A stretch of 64,000 bases of DNA from Biomaibacter acetigenes (GCF_003691585.1 NZ_CP033169.1:930001-994000); one strand, 5' to 3'. Positions 36,287 to 45,259 are shown, counted from the first letter of the stretch. Program-made: numbers and translations. Notes: generated by a model from the sequence alone, not told the origin.

Positions 36287-37504
36287 ATGAGAAAATTCTG
36301 GGGGATCTTTTTAGTTTTAGTGCTGGTAGTTTCTATGGTGGCTGTTGGATGCGGCCAGAAGCAGGAACCTGCCAAGGAGGAACAAAAAGCCCAGGAGGCT
36401 CCCAAGGAAGAAGCCAAACAGGAAACTACAGGTGATGTGGTAAAAGTCGGATGGATCGGTTCTTTGACAGGGGACCAGGCTGTTTGGGGCCAGTGCGAAT
36501 TTAACACAGTTAAGATGCTGGTGGAGGAAATTAATGCCCAAGGTGGCCTTCTGGGCAAAAAGCTGGAGGCCATAGGATATGATACCCGGGGCGACGCCAT
36601 GGAAGCGGTGAATGCCGTGAGACGTCTCACCAGCCAGGATAAAGTGGTGGCTATTATAGGCCCCAATGCCAGCGGCCAGGCCATACCCATTTCCACGGTG
36701 CTAGAGGAAATGAAGGTCCCGGATATTGCGACGGTAGCCACCAATCCCAAGGTTACTGTGGTCGACGGAAAGACAAAACCCTTCAACTTCCGGGTTTGCT
36801 TTATAGACCCCTATCAAGGCGCCGTTGCGGCAGGATATGCCGTCGATGTGCTGAAATTCAAGAAAGCTGCGGTGCTCTATGATGTAGCCGATGATTATTC
36901 CCAGGGGTTGACCGAGTTTTTCATCAAGACCTTCACCGAAAAGGGCGGAGAAATAGTGGCAAAAGAAGCCTTCAAATCGGGGGATACCGACTTCCGGCCC
37001 CAGCTTTCCAAGATAAAAACCGCCAACCCCGATATCATTTTTATGCCCTATTTCTTTAAGGAAGTGGCTCTTAGCGCCAATCAGGCCCGGGAACTGGGCA
37101 TCAAGGCCGTTCTCATGGGCGGAGACGGCTGGCCTTCTGAAGTGCTTCTGGAGATGGCCAGGGATGCGGTGAACGGCAGCTACTTCGTAAATCACGTAGA
37201 CTTTGACGACCCAGCGGTGCAGGACTTCAAGAACAGGTACATGAAAAAGTATGATAGAAAAGTGGAGTTGAACGGCTATCTGGCCCATGATGCGTTTCTA
37301 ATGTTTGTAGACGCGGTAAAGAGAGCCAACAGTTTCGACCCGGTGGCGATTCGCGATGCCCTGGAGACCACCAATATTCAGGGTATTACGGGCAATATAA
37401 AGATAGGCAAAGATACCCACAACCCCGAGGGCAAAGAAGCCGCCATTATAAAGATAGTTGACGGTAAGTACGTATTCCAGCAAAAATATTCTCCAAGCAA
37501 ATAA
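36287..37504 (+). CDS. livK: Branched-chain amino acid ABC transporter, binding lipoprotein
   Basis: Extracytoplasmic solute-binding protein of 405 residues. The signal peptide ends in a lipobox (VAVGC), followed by a Glu/Lys-rich linker. The mature part is a Leu/Ile/Val-binding type I fold (KVGWIGSLTGDQA, INAQGGLLGKKLE, AIIGPNASGQA). It begins a full livKHMGF set. Ligands in this family range from branched-chain amino acids to amides, urea and aromatic acids, so the substrate is not certain. The ATG follows GGAGGTG. Confidence 0.9.
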   Translation: MRKFWGIFLVLVLVVSMVAVGCGQKQEPAKEEQKAQEAPKEEAKQETTGDVVKVGWIGSLTGDQAVWGQCEFNTVKMLVEEINAQGGLLGKKLEAIGYDTRGDAMEAVNAVRRLTSQDKVVAIIGPNASGQAIPISTVLEEMKVPDIATVATNPKVTVVDGKTKPFNFRVCFIDPYQGAVAAGYAVDVLKFKKAAVLYDVADDYSQGLTEFFIKTFTEKGGEIVAKEAFKSGDTDFRPQLSKIKTANPDIIFMPYFFKEVALSANQARELGIKAVLMGGDGWPSEVLLEMARDAVNGSYFVNHVDFDDPAVQDFKNRYMKKYDRKVELNGYLAHDAFLMFVDAVKRANSFDPVAIRDALETTNIQGITGNIKIGKDTHNPEGKEAAIIKIVDGKYVFQQKYSPSK

Positions 37505-37510
37505 TTTGAG

Positions 37511-37548
37511 GTTCGAAGTTAGAAGTTTTCAAACTTCTAACTTCGAAC
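37511..37548. repeat. 38-bp near-perfect palindrome between livK and livH
   Basis: An 18-bp perfect stem (37511-37528 with 37531-37548) leaves only 2 nt between the arms. No T-run follows. It may stabilise livK mRNA. The GAAGTTAGAAGTT-type sequence resembles short dispersed intergenic repeats. Confidence 0.75.
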
Positions 37549-37581
37549 ATTTAATATGTACGTAGTGAAGGAGCGATACCC

Positions 37582-38460
37582 TTGATTCAATTTTTGCAGC
37601 AGATGATAAACGGTCTGTCTATTGGCAGTGTATATGCTCTCATGGCCGTTGGTTATTCCCTGGTATACAGCATCATGAACTTTTCCAATTTTGCCCATGG
37701 CGGTATAATAATGCTGGGAGCTTATTTTGGTTTTTTCTTTTTAACGTTGTTTAACTGGCCTTTTGCCATGGCTTTTCTTGGCGCTGCCATTTGTGCGGCC
37801 ATCCTGGCAGTGCTGGTGGAAAGAGTGGCGTATAAGCCCTTGAGGATGCGCAATGCGCCGTTTTTATATTTCATCATATCGGCTATGGGGGCCTCCATGT
37901 TCATAGAAAACTTTGTCATAGCCACCATAGGCCCTACTTTCAAGACTTATCCCACCGTGTTTTCCCGGGAACCCTTCCGTTTAGGCCCACTCTTTATTGG
38001 CAGGCTCGATACCATGATGTTTGTCATTTCTGCCATATGCCTTGCGGCATTAATTTATTTCATCGATTTTACTAAAATGGGAAAAGCCATTCAGGCCACC
38101 GCCTTCAACCCTAGAGCCAGCGCTCTGATGGGTATTAATACAGACCTCATAATCATTACGGTCTTTGCCATAGGCGGGTTTCTAGCTGGCATTGCAGGAG
38201 TGCTTTTTGGTATGAAGTACACAGTTTACCCTCAGATAGGATTTATAACCATAAAATCCTTTATAGCGGCGGTTTTCGGCGGCCTGGGAAGCCTTCCCGG
38301 GGCGGTGATAGGTTCGGTGATCCTGGGCGTTTTGGAGACGCTGATTTCGGGATATTTTTCATCACAGTTCCGGGACCTTATTTCCTTCAGCCTGCTCATC
38401 TTTATCCTGGTGTTCAGGCCCATAGGGCTGATGGGTAAATCCACGGAGGAAAAGGCATAG
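37582..38460 (+). CDS. livH: Branched-chain amino acid ABC transporter permease LivH
   Basis: Membrane permease of 292 residues with about eight hydrophobic helices. The N-terminal NGLSIGSVYALMAVGYSLVY and the late FGGLGSLPGAVIGS loop (which contacts the ATPase) are typical of LivH. It forms the channel together with LivM, encoded 10 nt downstream. The start is TTG 37582 after GAAGGAG. Confidence 0.92.
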   Translation: MIQFLQQMINGLSIGSVYALMAVGYSLVYSIMNFSNFAHGGIIMLGAYFGFFFLTLFNWPFAMAFLGAAICAAILAVLVERVAYKPLRMRNAPFLYFIISAMGASMFIENFVIATIGPTFKTYPTVFSREPFRLGPLFIGRLDTMMFVISAICLAALIYFIDFTKMGKAIQATAFNPRASALMGINTDLIIITVFAIGGFLAGIAGVLFGMKYTVYPQIGFITIKSFIAAVFGGLGSLPGAVIGSVILGVLETLISGYFSSQFRDLISFSLLIFILVFRPIGLMGKSTEEKA

Positions 38461-38470
38461 GAGGGATAGC

Positions 38471-39349
38471 ATGGACTGGTTTTACATCAAAGGCATCCTC
38501 ATATTGTCCGGCATAAACCTCATGGCGGTTCTGGGGCTTTCCCTCCTGACGGGGTTTACGGGCCTTTTTTCCTTCGGTCATGCGGGCTTCATGGCCATAG
38601 GGGCATATACTGCGGCAGCAATGGGAATAAAACTGGGGTTGCCTCTTATTCCATCACTTTTAATCGGTGGACTGGCTGCCGGGATTTTCAGCCTCTTTAT
38701 CGGTAAATTGACCCTCAACCTGAAAGGCGACTATTTCTGCATCGCCACCCTGGGATTTGGCGAAGCCATCCGCCTGATCCTGGACAATGTCCAGTATTTC
38801 GGCGGTGCGCGGGGGTGGCCGGGGATTCCGCTTAAGATAGATTTGTGGAATGTGATTATAATAAACGTTGTTGGAATTCTTATCCTCATAAATCTCATAA
38901 ATTCCCGCCATGGGCGGAATATGATTGCCATTCGAGAGGAAGAACTGGCCGCTAAAACCATAGGGATAGATACTTTTAAATACAAGATGATTTCTCTCTT
39001 TATAAGCGCCGTATATGCGGGCATAGCCGGCGGCATGGTGGGATATTATACGGGGTTTTTGCAGCCCAAAATGTTCAGCATGAACAAATCCACCGAACTT
39101 ACCATCATAGTAATCTTCGGCGGTATAGGCAGCATTTCCGGCAGTGTGCTGGGGGCCCTATTCCTGACAGCTCTGCCCGAAATATTGAGGGCTTTTGCGT
39201 TGTGGAGGCTGGTAGCCTACGGAGCGGCAGTTATTTTCATAATGATAAGCAGGCCTGAAGGGCTTATGGGTGGAAAAGAGATTACTCTAAAAGGTATTAT
39301 GAGGCTGCTGAGGCTGAAAAACCGTCCCGGAAAAGCTGCCGAGGGTTAG
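38471..39349 (+). CDS. livM: Branched-chain amino acid ABC transporter permease LivM
   Basis: Membrane permease of 292 residues with about eight to nine helices. LSLLTGFTGLFSFGHAGFMAIGAY and the later FGGIGSISGSVLGA coupling loop identify LivM. It pairs with LivH. The ATG follows AGGAGGG, 10 nt after the livH stop. The C-terminus is basic. Confidence 0.92.
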   Translation: MDWFYIKGILILSGINLMAVLGLSLLTGFTGLFSFGHAGFMAIGAYTAAAMGIKLGLPLIPSLLIGGLAAGIFSLFIGKLTLNLKGDYFCIATLGFGEAIRLILDNVQYFGGARGWPGIPLKIDLWNVIIINVVGILILINLINSRHGRNMIAIREEELAAKTIGIDTFKYKMISLFISAVYAGIAGGMVGYYTGFLQPKMFSMNKSTELTIIVIFGGIGSISGSVLGALFLTALPEILRAFALWRLVAYGAAVIFIMISRPEGLMGGKEITLKGIMRLLRLKNRPGKAAEG

Positions 39350-39359
39350 GAGGTATAAA

Positions 39360-40136
39360 ATGGAAATGCTCGAGATGAAAAATGTGACCAAAACATTTGG
39401 CGGTCTGACCGCCGTTGAAAAGGTTAATTTTATGGTGAAGAAAGGTTCCATTTCGGGTCTTATCGGCCCTAACGGGGCGGGAAAAACCACCATATTTAAT
39501 CTCATAACAGGCATCTATAAAGTTACCGAGGGGGAAATTATTTTTAAAGGGATACCCATTCAAAATCTTGAGCCTCATAGGATAGCAAGCATGGGTATCA
39601 CCCGTACTTTCCAGAACATCCGGCTCTTTAAAAAACTATCGGTATATGACAACATCCTGACTGCATGTCACCACAATGCCGGGTATAATTTAATAGAATC
39701 GGTATTGAGGCTGGGAAGATTTAAAAAAGAAGAAAAAGATTTAAGGCAGGATACCGAGAATTTAATGGAAATAATGGGCCTCGCCAAGTGGCGGGACCAT
39801 GCTGCCCACAGCCTGCCCTATGGCCTGCAGCGCCGCCTGGAGATAGCCCGGGCCCTGGCGGTAAAGCCGGAGCTGCTGCTTTTAGATGAGCCCGCAGCTG
39901 GTATGAATCCCGACGAAACCCTCCAGTTGATGAACCTTATCCGGGAGATAAGGGACAAATTTAAGTGTACAATTTTCATAATAGAGCACCACATGGACCT
40001 GGTGATGGGAATATGTGAAAACATCATGGTGCTCAACTTCGGCAGGAAGCTCACCGAGGGTCCGCCTGAAAAAGTGCAGCGGGACCCGCAAGTCATACAG
40101 GCTTATCTGGGAGAGGGGGCGAAACTGGGTGCTTAA
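39360..40136 (+). CDS. livG: Branched-chain amino acid ABC transporter ATPase LivG
   Basis: ABC ATPase of 258 residues. Walker A is GPNGAGKTT and Walker B LLLLDEPAAGMNP, with a switch His in FIIEHHMD. The ABC signature region reads SLPYGLQRRLEIARAL, as in LivG, where the usual LSGGQ is altered to LPYGLQ. It pairs with LivF. The start is ATG 39360 after TAGGAGG. The 3' end overlaps livF by 8 nt. Confidence 0.93.
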   Translation: MEMLEMKNVTKTFGGLTAVEKVNFMVKKGSISGLIGPNGAGKTTIFNLITGIYKVTEGEIIFKGIPIQNLEPHRIASMGITRTFQNIRLFKKLSVYDNILTACHHNAGYNLIESVLRLGRFKKEEKDLRQDTENLMEIMGLAKWRDHAAHSLPYGLQRRLEIARALAVKPELLLLDEPAAGMNPDETLQLMNLIREIRDKFKCTIFIIEHHMDLVMGICENIMVLNFGRKLTEGPPEKVQRDPQVIQAYLGEGAKLGA

Positions 40137-40866
40137 GGTAGAAAACCTTCATGTGTATTACGGAGGCATTCACGCCCTCAAGGGAATTGATATTTCGGTG
40201 GAAAAAGGCGAGATAGTGACCATTATAGGAGCCAACGGAGCCGGAAAATCCACGCTGCTCAATACCATATCCGGGCTTGTAAGGAGCAGGGAAGGCAGGA
40301 TTATTTTTAAAGGCAGCCTCCTGCGACCGGTGCCCCATCATATTGTGATGAAGGGCATCTGCCAGGTCCCGGAAGGAAGGCTGGTTTTTGCAAACCTTAC
40401 CGTGAAAGATAATCTCCTGTTAGGAGCCTATCTACGAAAGGATAAAAACATAAAAAAAGATCTGGAGAAAGTTTACGAACTTTTCCCGAGGCTTGCGGAA
40501 AGGCAAAAACAGCTGGCTGGAACCCTTTCCGGAGGCGAACAGCAGATGCTGGCCATGGGCAGGGGTCTCATGAGCAATCCGGAGCTCATGCTTCTGGATG
40601 AGCCATCCCTGGGCCTTGCGCCCATTCTGGTGGATACCATCTTTACCGTCATACAGGATATCAAAAAAATCGGTAAGACCATACTTCTGGTGGAGCAAAA
40701 TGCCTATAAAGCCCTTTCCACCGCCGACAGGGCTTATGTGCTGGAACAGGGGAAGATAGTCAAGGCCGGGAAGGCCGCGGATCTCATCAAAGACCCTACC
40801 ATTCAGGAATCATATCTGGGGCAAAAAGCAGAGGCCGGAGACCGGAAGTCAGAGGTCGGATTTTAG
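40129..40866 (+). CDS. livF: Branched-chain amino acid ABC transporter ATPase LivF
   Basis: ABC ATPase of 245 residues with Walker A GANGAGKST, signature LSGGEQQML and Walker B LMLLDEPSLGLAP. GTG 40129 is chosen: LKVENLHVYYGG follows at once and GAGAGGGGG lies upstream. The frame is open to 40015, but that stretch overlaps livG without a ribosome site. The last dozen residues (EAGDRKSEVGF) come from a GGAAGTCAGAGGTC-type repeat that seems to have extended the protein. It is the last gene of the liv operon. Confidence 0.93.
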   Translation: MLKVENLHVYYGGIHALKGIDISVEKGEIVTIIGANGAGKSTLLNTISGLVRSREGRIIFKGSLLRPVPHHIVMKGICQVPEGRLVFANLTVKDNLLLGAYLRKDKNIKKDLEKVYELFPRLAERQKQLAGTLSGGEQQMLAMGRGLMSNPELMLLDEPSLGLAPILVDTIFTVIQDIKKIGKTILLVEQNAYKALSTADRAYVLEQGKIVKAGKAADLIKDPTIQESYLGQKAEAGDRKSEVGF

Positions 40867-40969
40867 ACTTTGAAGTTGGAAAGATTTAAAATGTATTTTC
40901 GAGGATAAAATAAAATATGTATAGAAGGGAATTATAAGTAGAGAAGAATATATGAAAGGTAGGGATAAG

Positions 40970-41194
40970 ATGACGGCACTTGATATTCGAAGCCTGGTAC
41001 TGAAGAACCTGGCGGGCAGCACTCGGGAAGAAGTAGAGGGCTATATCACCGAAACCATTGAGACCCGGGAAGAAGAGGCCCTTCCCGGTATGGGGATCCT
41101 CTTTGAGACGGTATGGCAAAAATCTAACGACAACGAGAGAAGCAGCATGATGGATAAGATTATGGAGACCATAAACAACCAACCTACGTCTTAA
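40970..41194 (+). CDS. sspI: Small acid-soluble spore protein, SspI family
   Basis: This 74-residue protein has the SspI layout: an IRSLVLKNLAGSTREEVEGYI opening, then EEEALPGMGILFETVW, then NDNERSSMM. The match to the Bacillus pattern is close along the whole length. SspI-type proteins are minor spore-core proteins made in the forespore, so this supports a sporulating host. ATG 40970 follows AGGTAGGG; an in-frame ATG at 40952 would add six residues. A terminator follows. Confidence 0.85.
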   Translation: MTALDIRSLVLKNLAGSTREEVEGYITETIETREEEALPGMGILFETVWQKSNDNERSSMMDKIMETINNQPTS

Positions 41195-41220
41195 ACTAAA
41201 CTTAAAAAGATTATTTCAAA

Positions 41221-41250
41221 GCTCCGGCCTTAAAACCGGAGTTCTTTTTT
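41221..41250 (+). terminator. Terminator after sspI
   Basis: CTCCGG/CCGGAG stem (41222-41227 with 41236-41241) and a T6 run at 41245-41250. Confidence 0.8.
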
Positions 41251-41323
41251 GTTTTAAACATAACATTTTAAGGAAGATATTCATATATTGTATTAGACCA
41301 GAAAGAAGGGGGGAAAAACACGG

Positions 41324-41590
41324 ATGGACTGGTATCATGGCATTCACAAGGCCTATGAAATAGATCTTGAAGAAATCCGGATTTTAGCCGAAGTGGCGAG
41401 AACAGCTCCGCCTCCGGTAGCCCACAGTGTGTTGAGGTTTATAATGGATGAAGTAATGGAAGCCATGCACTGGCATATGATGCTCATGATGAGACCTGGA
41501 TATGCTGAGCCACATTATGAATACGACTATGAACATCCGTCGTATGGTGCTCCATACACGGCTGAAGATAAAAAGGAAGATGATAAGTAA
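41324..41590 (+). CDS. Small Met/His/Tyr-rich protein, unknown
   Basis: This 88-residue protein begins MDWYHGIHKAYEIDLEEI. A helical middle carries VMEAMHWHMMLMM, and the tail is rich in Tyr, His, Pro and acidic residues. No family is recognised. The composition resembles small spore-coat or spore-surface proteins, and it lies between sspI and a second MDW-starting small gene, so a sporulation role is an inference. The ATG follows AAGGGGGG. Confidence 0.6.
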   Translation: MDWYHGIHKAYEIDLEEIRILAEVARTAPPPVAHSVLRFIMDEVMEAMHWHMMLMMRPGYAEPHYEYDYEHPSYGAPYTAEDKKEDDK

Positions 41591-41623
41591 ACCGGAAACA
41601 ATGAAGTAAAAGGAGGGATGAAG

Positions 41624-41812
41624 ATGGACTGGAGAGAGGGGCTCAACAGGATTCTAAGACTGGATGAACAGGAACTAGCTCTCTGGGAAAATTTGATGAT
41701 GACGGCACCCAATGAGAGCATGAGGCGGATGCTCAGAAATGCGATAGCCCGTGAAAGAGAAGAAATGCGCATGATAAGGGAATTGATGATGGGTGGGCCT
41801 ATGGACCCATAA
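41624..41812 (+). CDS. Small helical Met-rich protein, unknown
   Basis: This 62-residue protein begins MDWREGLNRILRLDEQEL and continues as an amphipathic Arg/Glu/Met-rich helix. It shares the MDW start and the Met-rich character with the 88-residue protein 33 nt upstream. ATG 41624 is favoured because AGGAGGG ends at 41617; an ATG at 41618 abuts the site. A terminator follows. The function is unknown; it is possibly sporulation-linked by position. Confidence 0.55.
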   Translation: MDWREGLNRILRLDEQELALWENLMMTAPNESMRRMLRNAIAREREEMRMIRELMMGGPMDP

Positions 41813-41836
41813 ACTCATTCTTTGACATAAAATGGT

Positions 41837-41870
41837 AAACCGGGGTGGCTTAAAGCTCCGGTTTATTATA
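41837..41870 (+). terminator. Terminator after the small Met-rich genes
   Basis: AAACCGG/CCGGTTT stem (41837-41843 with 41858-41864) followed by a T/A-rich tail. Confidence 0.65.
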
Positions 41871-41884
41871 TATATTTATGAAAG

Positions 41885-41910
41885 AAATCCGCTTTCGCAG
41901 CGGATTTTTT
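41885..41910. terminator. Bidirectional terminator near the PG-binding gene
   Basis: A 9-bp stem AAATCCGCT/AGCGGATTT (41885-41893 with 41899-41907) has T-rich sequence on the plus side and, in reverse, a T-rich tail that serves the minus-strand gene. Confidence 0.65.
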
Positions 41911-42146
41911 CAGGGAATCAGTTTTTCGAGCATGTCATAAGTTTGCGGGCCTACTATGCCGTCTACCTTTAATTTATTATCTTTTTGAAACTGCATTACA
42001 GCCTTTTCGGTAAGAGGGCCAAAAATGCCGTCTATAGGACCCACATTATAACCCAGGCTTTGCAGCTTGCTCTGAAGCTCCCTTACGTCGTTTCCCCGCA
42101 TGCCCCGGTGTAAAATCCTGCTGCCAAATTCATACTGAAAGTCCAT
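41910..42146 (-). CDS. Peptidoglycan-binding domain protein
   Basis: This 78-residue protein is almost entirely one PG_binding_1 repeat: RGMRGNDVRELQSKLQSLGY, then GPIDGIFGPLTEKAVMQFQ and a final VDGIVGPQTYDML. No signal peptide or catalytic domain is attached, which is unusual. It may act inside the spore or need another export route. The start follows GGAGGG on the minus strand. It lies next to spore-related genes. Confidence 0.75.
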   Translation of the reverse strand: MDFQYEFGSRILHRGMRGNDVRELQSKLQSLGYNVGPIDGIFGPLTEKAVMQFQKDNKLKVDGIVGPQTYDMLEKLIP

Positions 42147-42318
42147 GGCTAAATCCCTCCTCTACGCTTTCAATATATAATATTTCAAAGACTTGCCCTT
42201 GTTGCTTCGATACGTTATAATTTTTTATACGACGGCTTATTTTATTGATGGCTTATTTTATTCTTGAAGCGAAGCCGGAGTGCTAAGGGTGATTTACTTT
42301 GACAAAAGAGGAGAGTTC

Positions 42319-43944
42319 ATGAATACCGTATATGTTATAGGACATAAAAATCCCGACACGGATTCCATATGCTCGGCTATAGTTTATGCTGAATTTAAAC
42401 GCATGTTGAGAAAGGAGTATAATTTTATATCCGGAAGGCTGGGGCCAATAAATAGGGAAACACAGTTCGTGCTGGACTATTTTAAAGTGCCAGAACCGGA
42501 ACTCATTGAAAATGTCTACACCCAGGTAACCGACATTACTTTTGACAGACCTATCAATATTTTAAAGGATTCACCGCTATCGGAAACATGGGAAACCATG
42601 ATGAAACATAATGCGCGGACTGTCAATATTGTCGATGAAAACGGAAAATTTATAGGTCTTGCAACCCTGGGGGATATTGCTAAGGCATATTTGGAGTCAT
42701 CCGGGGATTTTTCAAAATTCAAAGTGCCCATGCAAAATATTTTAAAGACCCTGGATGGAAAAGCCATACTCATGAATGATGACTTTTTCAGTGGAAATAT
42801 TGTGGTGGCTGCCATGCAAGCTGGCGATGTAAAAAAACGGCTGAGAAAGGGCGACTTGCTGATTACGGGCAACAGGGAAGATGTTCAACTTCTGGCAGTG
42901 GAATATGGTGCCAGGGTTCTTGTTATAACCGGAAATCATGATGTATCGGAACTGGTCTTTGAAAGGGCCGGGCAGAAGGGTGTTAATATAATAAAAGTTC
43001 CCCATGACACTTTCGATACTGTTAAGCTCATCAATCAGAGCATTCCCGTCCATTACATTATGAAAAACGATGGACTTATTGTCTTTAGCACTAATGATTT
43101 AATAGATGATGTCAAAGAGGTTATGTTGAAACACAAGTACAGGAATTTTCCAATTCTGGACCAAAGCCAAAAACCCGCAGGCATGCTGGCAAGACGGCAT
43201 ATACTTGATCATGCTCGTAAAAATGTTATCCTGGTGGATCATAACGAAAGGTCCCAGTCGGTAAAAGGCCTTGAGGAGGCCATGATACTGGAGATCATCG
43301 ATCATCACAGGATCGGCTGCATAGAGACTGACCAACCCATTGTTTTTATCAACCGTCCTGTGGGCTGCACTGCCACGATAATATTTGGACTTTACGAGCA
43401 GAAAGGAATAACTCCGGATAAAACTATGGCGGGATTGATGTGTGCCGCCATATTGTCTGATACCCTTGTTTTCAAATCCCCCACATGCACTCAAGAAGAC
43501 ATCAATGCCGCAAAAAGGCTGGCGAAAATTGCCGGCATTGATATAGAGCAGTTTTCTTCGGCCATGTTCCAGGCGGGCACATCGCTGGAAGGCAAGAGCG
43601 AAGAAGAAATTTTTTACACCGATTTTAAAGATTTTAATATAGGCAAATATAAAATAGGTGTCAGCCAGGTAAATATATCTCAAAAAATCTCCGAATCTTT
43701 GAAGAGCCGGATGATAAAATTTATGGAAAAACTTAAGGCTGAGAGGAACTATGACCTGCTATTCTTGATGCTTACGGATATAATCACGCAGGGTTCGGAA
43801 TTTTTATACGTGGGTGAGCATAAAGAACTGCTCAGCAGGGCTTTTGATGTGGAAATAAAAGGGGAAAGCTTTTACCTCCCCATGGTGGTCTCCAGGAAAA
43901 AGCAGGTCATACCCAGGATTATATCCGCAATAAATTCATATTAA
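42319..43944 (+). CDS. ppaC: Manganese-dependent inorganic pyrophosphatase with CBS-DRTGG insert
   Basis: This 541-residue DHH-family enzyme hydrolyses pyrophosphate to phosphate. The N-terminal DHH domain has GHKNPDTDS. A regulatory insert (about residues 65-295) contains two CBS halves flanking a DRTGG-type domain, and the DHH signature continues at EIIDHHRIG. The DHHA2 domain ends the protein. CBS-containing PPases are typical of clostridia and are regulated by adenine nucleotides. ATG 42319 follows AGAGGAGAG; the frame is open from 42280 without a better site. It has its own terminator. Confidence 0.9.
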   Translation: MNTVYVIGHKNPDTDSICSAIVYAEFKRMLRKEYNFISGRLGPINRETQFVLDYFKVPEPELIENVYTQVTDITFDRPINILKDSPLSETWETMMKHNARTVNIVDENGKFIGLATLGDIAKAYLESSGDFSKFKVPMQNILKTLDGKAILMNDDFFSGNIVVAAMQAGDVKKRLRKGDLLITGNREDVQLLAVEYGARVLVITGNHDVSELVFERAGQKGVNIIKVPHDTFDTVKLINQSIPVHYIMKNDGLIVFSTNDLIDDVKEVMLKHKYRNFPILDQSQKPAGMLARRHILDHARKNVILVDHNERSQSVKGLEEAMILEIIDHHRIGCIETDQPIVFINRPVGCTATIIFGLYEQKGITPDKTMAGLMCAAILSDTLVFKSPTCTQEDINAAKRLAKIAGIDIEQFSSAMFQAGTSLEGKSEEEIFYTDFKDFNIGKYKIGVSQVNISQKISESLKSRMIKFMEKLKAERNYDLLFLMLTDIITQGSEFLYVGEHKELLSRAFDVEIKGESFYLPMVVSRKKQVIPRIISAINSY

Positions 43945-43950
43945 CATATA

Positions 43951-43980
43951 AAAGCTCCGGTTTTTATCCGGAGCTTTTTA
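43951..43980 (+). terminator. Terminator after the pyrophosphatase gene
   Basis: A 10-bp stem AAAGCTCCGG/CCGGAGCTTT (43951-43960 with 43968-43977) overlapping a T-run. Confidence 0.85.
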
Positions 43981-44135
43981 AAAGCTGAAAAAAGAGTTCA
44001 AGATAATAATCGGTTAAAAATCGACTAAATACAGGTAAAACAATAATATTTAGATAAAATTCCGATTTACTTTTACTTGCCGTAAAATAAATTATACTGT
44101 ACAATGTATACAAATAAAATTGGGAGGTATAAAAC

Positions 44136-45239
44136 TTGGAGGAACTGCTCTATGGCTTATACAATCTAAGTATTTATCAAGTAATAATGTTCATAATAGG
44201 CGGAGCATTGATCTATCTTGCCATCAAGAAAGAGTACGAGCCAATGCTTTTGTTGCCCATAGGGTTTGGAGCAATACTCGCCAATATACCTTTTTCTTCG
44301 GCAGTGGGAAAAGAAGGCTTTTTAAGTCTGCTTTTTCATGCCGGGATTTTGACGGAACTTTTCCCCATACTCATTTTTATAGCAGTAGGGGCTATGATCG
44401 ACTTTAAACCGTTGCTGCAACAGCCTTTCATGCTTTTTTTCGGAGCAGCGGCTCAATTCGGCATATTTTTTACTATGGCCATGGCGGCTTTGCTTGGGTT
44501 CAACCTTAAAGAGGCGGCATCCATCGGCATCATCGGCGCCGCCGATGGTCCTACATCCATCTATGTGGCCACCAGGTTCGCACGGCATTTACTCGCACCC
44601 ATTTCGGTGGCGGCGTATTCTTACATGTCTCTTGTCCCTATCATTCAGCCTCCGGTCATAAGGATTTTGACTACACCGGAAGAAAGAAAGATACATATGA
44701 AACCCAATTTTGGCAGAAAGATATCCAGCACTGTAGAGATCCTATTCCCAATAGTTACAACCATAGTTGCGGGAGTTCTTGCACCCATAAGTGTAGCTCT
44801 TATAGGTTCCCTCATGTTCGGAAATCTTATACGAGTATCAGGTGTGCTTGAAAGGTTATCAAAGGCCGCTCAGAACGAGCTCGCAAATCTTGTTACCCTT
44901 CTTCTGGGTATTACCATAGGCTCCACCATGACTGCGGAACAGTTTTTGAATGCTTCAACTCTTATGATTATAGGCATGGGCCTGGTGGCTTTCGTTTTTG
45001 ATACCGCAGGCGGGGTCATCTTTGCAAAAATACTAAACATATTTTTAAAAGACAAGGTAAATCCCATGGTGGGTGCATGTGGTATTTCTGCGTTTCCTAT
45101 GTCAGCCAGGGTCATTCAAAAGATGGCCCAGCAGGAAGATCCATCCAATTTTGTGCTCATGCAGGCGGTGGGTGCCAATGTGGCAGGCCAGATAGGGTCC
45201 ATCATAGCGGGCGGTCTAATTTTAACTCTTGTAAAATAA
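44136..45239 (+). CDS. Na+-translocating decarboxylase beta subunit (OadB/GcdB-like)
   Basis: Polytopic membrane protein of 367 residues with about nine helices. The GAADGPTSIYVATRFA motif, carrying the Asp for Na+ transport, and the terminal MQAVGANVAGQIGSIIAGG are characteristic of beta subunits of oxaloacetate, glutaconyl-CoA or methylmalonyl-CoA decarboxylases. It couples decarboxylation of biotin-CO2 to Na+ export. The next gene encodes a gamma-like subunit. The carboxyltransferase and biotin carrier are not in the window, so the substrate is unknown. The TTG start follows GGGAGGT. Confidence 0.9.
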   Translation: MEELLYGLYNLSIYQVIMFIIGGALIYLAIKKEYEPMLLLPIGFGAILANIPFSSAVGKEGFLSLLFHAGILTELFPILIFIAVGAMIDFKPLLQQPFMLFFGAAAQFGIFFTMAMAALLGFNLKEAASIGIIGAADGPTSIYVATRFARHLLAPISVAAYSYMSLVPIIQPPVIRILTTPEERKIHMKPNFGRKISSTVEILFPIVTTIVAGVLAPISVALIGSLMFGNLIRVSGVLERLSKAAQNELANLVTLLLGITIGSTMTAEQFLNASTLMIIGMGLVAFVFDTAGGVIFAKILNIFLKDKVNPMVGACGISAFPMSARVIQKMAQQEDPSNFVLMQAVGANVAGQIGSIIAGGLILTLVK

Positions 45240-45259
45240 TATGGTAGGAGGTGGAGAAC

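Noticed and set aside
40015-40128. Long N-terminal extension of LivF
   Set aside because: It overlaps livG in another frame, has no ribosome site, and family members start at the LKVENL strand.
41324-41812. CotJ spore-coat assignment for the two MDW proteins
   Set aside because: No specific CotJ motifs were seen; only composition and location suggest a spore role.
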